DNA of 35,231 nucleotides from Alphaproteobacteria bacterium (lineage in GTDB: Bacteria; Pseudomonadota; Alphaproteobacteria; RF32; CAG-239). The notes beneath the pieces are model-generated. The model had not been told where the DNA came from. It did no database searches and was given only the letters and a program-made list of their open reading frames with translations. The position numbers were made by a program, and so were the translations under genes. Numbering within the stretch: position 1 is the first letter of the stretch; the number at the start of each line of letters is the position of its first letter. The stretch lies in the NCBI GenBank assembly GCA_017961285.1, contig JAGCXO010000026.1, forward strand, positions 1 to 35,231, in the 5' to 3' direction. Below, piece by piece: positions 33,787 to 35,231 of this stretch.

Positions 33787-33811
33787 GAGCGGTAGATTTT
33801 TTCTACCGCTC
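33787..33811 (+). terminator. Perfect 10-bp hairpin after the 195-residue gene
   Basis: GAGCGGTAGA (33787-33796) pairs fully with TCTACCGCTC (33802-33811) around TTTTT. The T-run that should follow is weak (CATTTATC), and an AAGGGG ribosome site starts about 10 bases later, so it may be a weak terminator or attenuator that lets some transcription into the next gene. Confidence 0.5.
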
Positions 33812-33834
33812 ATTTATCAGAAGGGGATTTTGTA

Positions 33835-34203
33835 ATGAATATTGCAATAAATTTTTTGTGTAAAATTTGGAAAACGGTAAATAATCTAGCTTTTGTGCTT
33901 GTTTGTTTGGTAGGATTTGGAATGCTATTTCCGATTAATCCGTTTATGACCATAATTCCAAATGAAGCTGACTTTGCTTTGCATGAGGCAAGGATGATTG
34001 AATGCGGCATCTACGTATTGACTGCTATATTGACAATTTTTTTCTGCATTAGCCAAAAGCATAGATGGGGAAAAAATGTTTTATATGTGCTGTGGGTGTT
34101 ATATTTTATCGGAGTTATTAAATTTTTAGATAATGTTCCTTCTGTTAGTCAAGCAAAAGTAATTTATTCAACATCTGCAAATGGAGAGCAATATGAGAAA
34201 TAA
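33835..34203 (+). CDS. Small three-TM membrane protein A of the cassette, unknown function
   Basis: The protein has 122 residues with three hydrophobic segments (about 17-38, 56-72 and 79-97) and a hydrophilic tail of about 25 residues (DNVPSVSQAKVIYSTSANGEQ). There are no catalytic motifs. AAGGGG precedes the ATG. It shows the same arrangement as the next protein, with matching landmarks (LDNVP here, IDKLP there, then a K-V/I-x-Y tail), suggesting tandem divergent paralogues. The two genes overlap by 11 bases, indicating coupled translation. Confidence 0.7.
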   Translation: MNIAINFLCKIWKTVNNLAFVLVCLVGFGMLFPINPFMTIIPNEADFALHEARMIECGIYVLTAILTIFFCISQKHRWGKNVLYVLWVLYFIGVIKFLDNVPSVSQAKVIYSTSANGEQYEK

Positions 34204-34546
34204 AGTTAATACCTTTTTTGATATATTTTTCTTGTTTTCATGGTGTTTAGGAGCGTGTTATACACTTTACACTTGGTTAAATTGGCATGATTCAGAAGTT
34301 TTATCCGTCAAAGTCAATGTGTGCATTTTTATACTTATATGGGCAGCACTGTCAAATTTAAGAAAAGAATTTGGAGTTGCGATTATATGGCTGATTGGAT
34401 GCTATGAAATATTTTTAATAATTGATAAACTTCCAGAGTTTGATTTGATAAACAAAATAGAAATATGCTACGATTCTAAGGACTGTGAAGCGGTTAAAAA
34501 CATAAAAGGTATGGAACATTATATTGATAACAACGAACAATTGTAA
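34193..34546 (+). CDS. Small three-TM membrane protein B of the cassette, unknown function
   Basis: The protein has 117 residues from the ATG at 34193, chosen because GGAGAG lies 4 bases upstream; an ATG at 34181 lacks a ribosome site. Hydrophobic segments are about 8-29, 40-55 and 61-80. The tail (about 37 residues) is acidic, with two cysteines (EICYDSKDCEAV), so it may be periplasmic with a disulfide. It overlaps gene A by 11 bases and resembles it in layout. It converges with the glycyl-tRNA synthetase gene, 30 bases apart, with no clear terminator. Confidence 0.7.
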   Translation: MRNKVNTFFDIFFLFSWCLGACYTLYTWLNWHDSEVLSVKVNVCIFILIWAALSNLRKEFGVAIIWLIGCYEIFLIIDKLPEFDLINKIEICYDSKDCEAVKNIKGMEHYIDNNEQL

Positions 34547-34576
34547 AAAATATAACAACAAAATATAGCTTTAATT

Positions 34577-35231
34577 TTATAAGAAATATTCTCTTAAATA
34601 CGTGGGCAGGTCAGCAACATTTACCCTTTGTTGTTCCATAGTGTCGCGGTCGCGGATGGTAACAGATTCCGGCTGTTGCTCTATGGTTTCAAAGTCAACA
34701 GTAACGCACAAAGGCGTGCCAATCTCGTCGTGGCGGCGATAAGCTTTGCCGATATTGCCGGTATTTTCCAAAGCCACACGTCCGATACCGAGTTTTAAGA
34801 GATTTTGTTTGATTTCGTGGCATTTTGCCATAATTTGCTCATTATTCTTTTTGAGCGGAATGACAGCAACCTTAATCGGAGCAAGATGCTTTTTGAGCTT
34901 TAAGACTATGCGGCTATTGCCCTCACCCAAGTCTTCTTCAGTATAGGCTTCGGTCATAATTGCCAAAACGCCGCGGTCAATCCCCATAGAAGGCTCAATT
35001 ACAAATGGAACAACCCATTTATTGTTATCATCCATAATGCAGAGTTTTTGGGTAGAATCGGGATTTTTATGACAATGAGAAGTTAAATTCATTTCTTCTT
35101 GAGCTTTGGTGTGGTTGCCAAGGTCATAGTCGGTGCGGTTGGCGATGCCTTCCAGTTCTTCCATACCATGCGGAAACTGATATTCTATATCGTAGCATGC
35201 TTTGGCGTAGTGTGCCAAATCTTCTTTCGGA
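34577..35231 (-). CDS. glyS: Glycyl-tRNA synthetase, dimeric (alpha2) type, C-terminal part
   Basis: The minus-strand frame is open from the right edge to the stop at 34577, giving 218 codons; the N-terminal part lies outside the window. Motifs are those of the class II alpha2 Gly[55 protein letters not shown] (motif 3), then an anticodon-binding domain ([14 protein letters not shown]... [34 protein letters not shown]). The enzyme charges tRNA-Gly. Most proteobacteria, including alphaproteobacteria, use the unrelated tetrameric GlyQ/GlyS, so this type is notable. Apparent internal start codons near the edge are not real starts, since the family extends further upstream. Confidence 0.93.
   Translation of the reverse strand, partial: PKEDLAHYAKACYDIEYQFPHGMEELEGIANRTDYDLGNHTKAQEEMNLTSHCHKNPDSTQKLCIMDDNNKWVVPFVIEPSMGIDRGVLAIMTEAYTEEDLGEGNSRIVLKLKKHLAPIKVAVIPLKKNNEQIMAKCHEIKQNLLKLGIGRVALENTGNIGKAYRRHDEIGTPLCVTVDFETIEQQPESVTIRDRDTMEQQRVNVADLPTYLREYFL

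Noticed and set aside
12013-33811. Shared GAGCGG/CCGCTC arms of the hairpins at 12013-12032 and 33787-33811 as a dispersed repeat
   Set aside because: Only six bases are shared, in different order and context; chance is a sufficient explanation.
1-35231. CRISPR arrays, IS elements, integration sites
   Set aside because: No regularly spaced repeats, transposase motifs or direct repeats flanking the tRNA were seen.

Overview
The window is a chromosomal stretch of a low-GC, Gram-negative bacterium that is most likely an alphaproteobacterium, possibly from a reduced or host-associated lineage. The lineage call rests on three things: a tolC - popZ-like (DUF2497) - valS gene order, a LexA whose own promoter carries the alphaproteobacterial SOS box GAAC-N7-GAAC, and a YibQ-type divergent polysaccharide deacetylase. 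No phage, IS element, CRISPR array or rRNA operon was seen. Genes are tightly packed, with many 1-14 bp overlaps and TAATG junctions.

Layout, left to right. 1-543 (-) is the start of a TPR protein that runs off the left edge. A promoter, tRNA-Leu(CAA) and a terminator fill 603-775. An acyltransferase and an exported transglutaminase-like protein follow on + (792-2116). The minus-strand unit lysS - yibQ - glycosyltransferase/PIG-L fusion covers 6255-2127. lexA (6401-7054) is divergent from it, followed by a 708-residue protein of unknown family with its own strong promoter (7136-9262). The minus unit tolC - popZ - valS (13986-9341) ends at a two-way terminator. Glycogen phosphorylase and a lone VirB8-like inner-membrane protein follow on + (14146-17501). 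The minus unit GlmU-N-like pyrophosphorylase - four-cysteine membrane protein - M3 oligopeptidase covers 20481-17546. A DUF2207 membrane protein (20566-22674) converges head-on with the minus unit small membrane protein - 51-residue lipoprotein - dnaE - six-TM protein (27550-22675). The minus series serS - HAD phosphatase - membrane-anchored MEMO/AMMECR1 fusion - M49-like metallopeptidase covers 32934-27639. On + lies a cassette of unknown genes (33191-34546: one soluble protein and two related three-TM proteins). The right edge cuts a glycyl-tRNA synthetase (34577-35231, -).

Most genes are housekeeping (four aminoacyl-tRNA synthetases, replicative polymerase, SOS repressor, glycogen use) or cell-envelope functions (TolC, two polysaccharide deacetylase types, glycosyltransferase, UDP-GlcNAc synthesis). 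The most notable points are: a MEMO-AMMECR1 fusion tethered to the membrane and translationally coupled to an M49-like peptidase; a glycosyltransferase fused to a PIG-L deacetylase and coupled to YibQ; a GlmU homologue lacking its acetyltransferase half; class II LysRS and dimeric-type GlyRS, both unusual for an alphaproteobacterium; an unlinked VirB8-like protein; and the uncharacterised 33.2-34.5 kb cassette and 708-residue protein. All family calls were made by reading motifs, without database searches.
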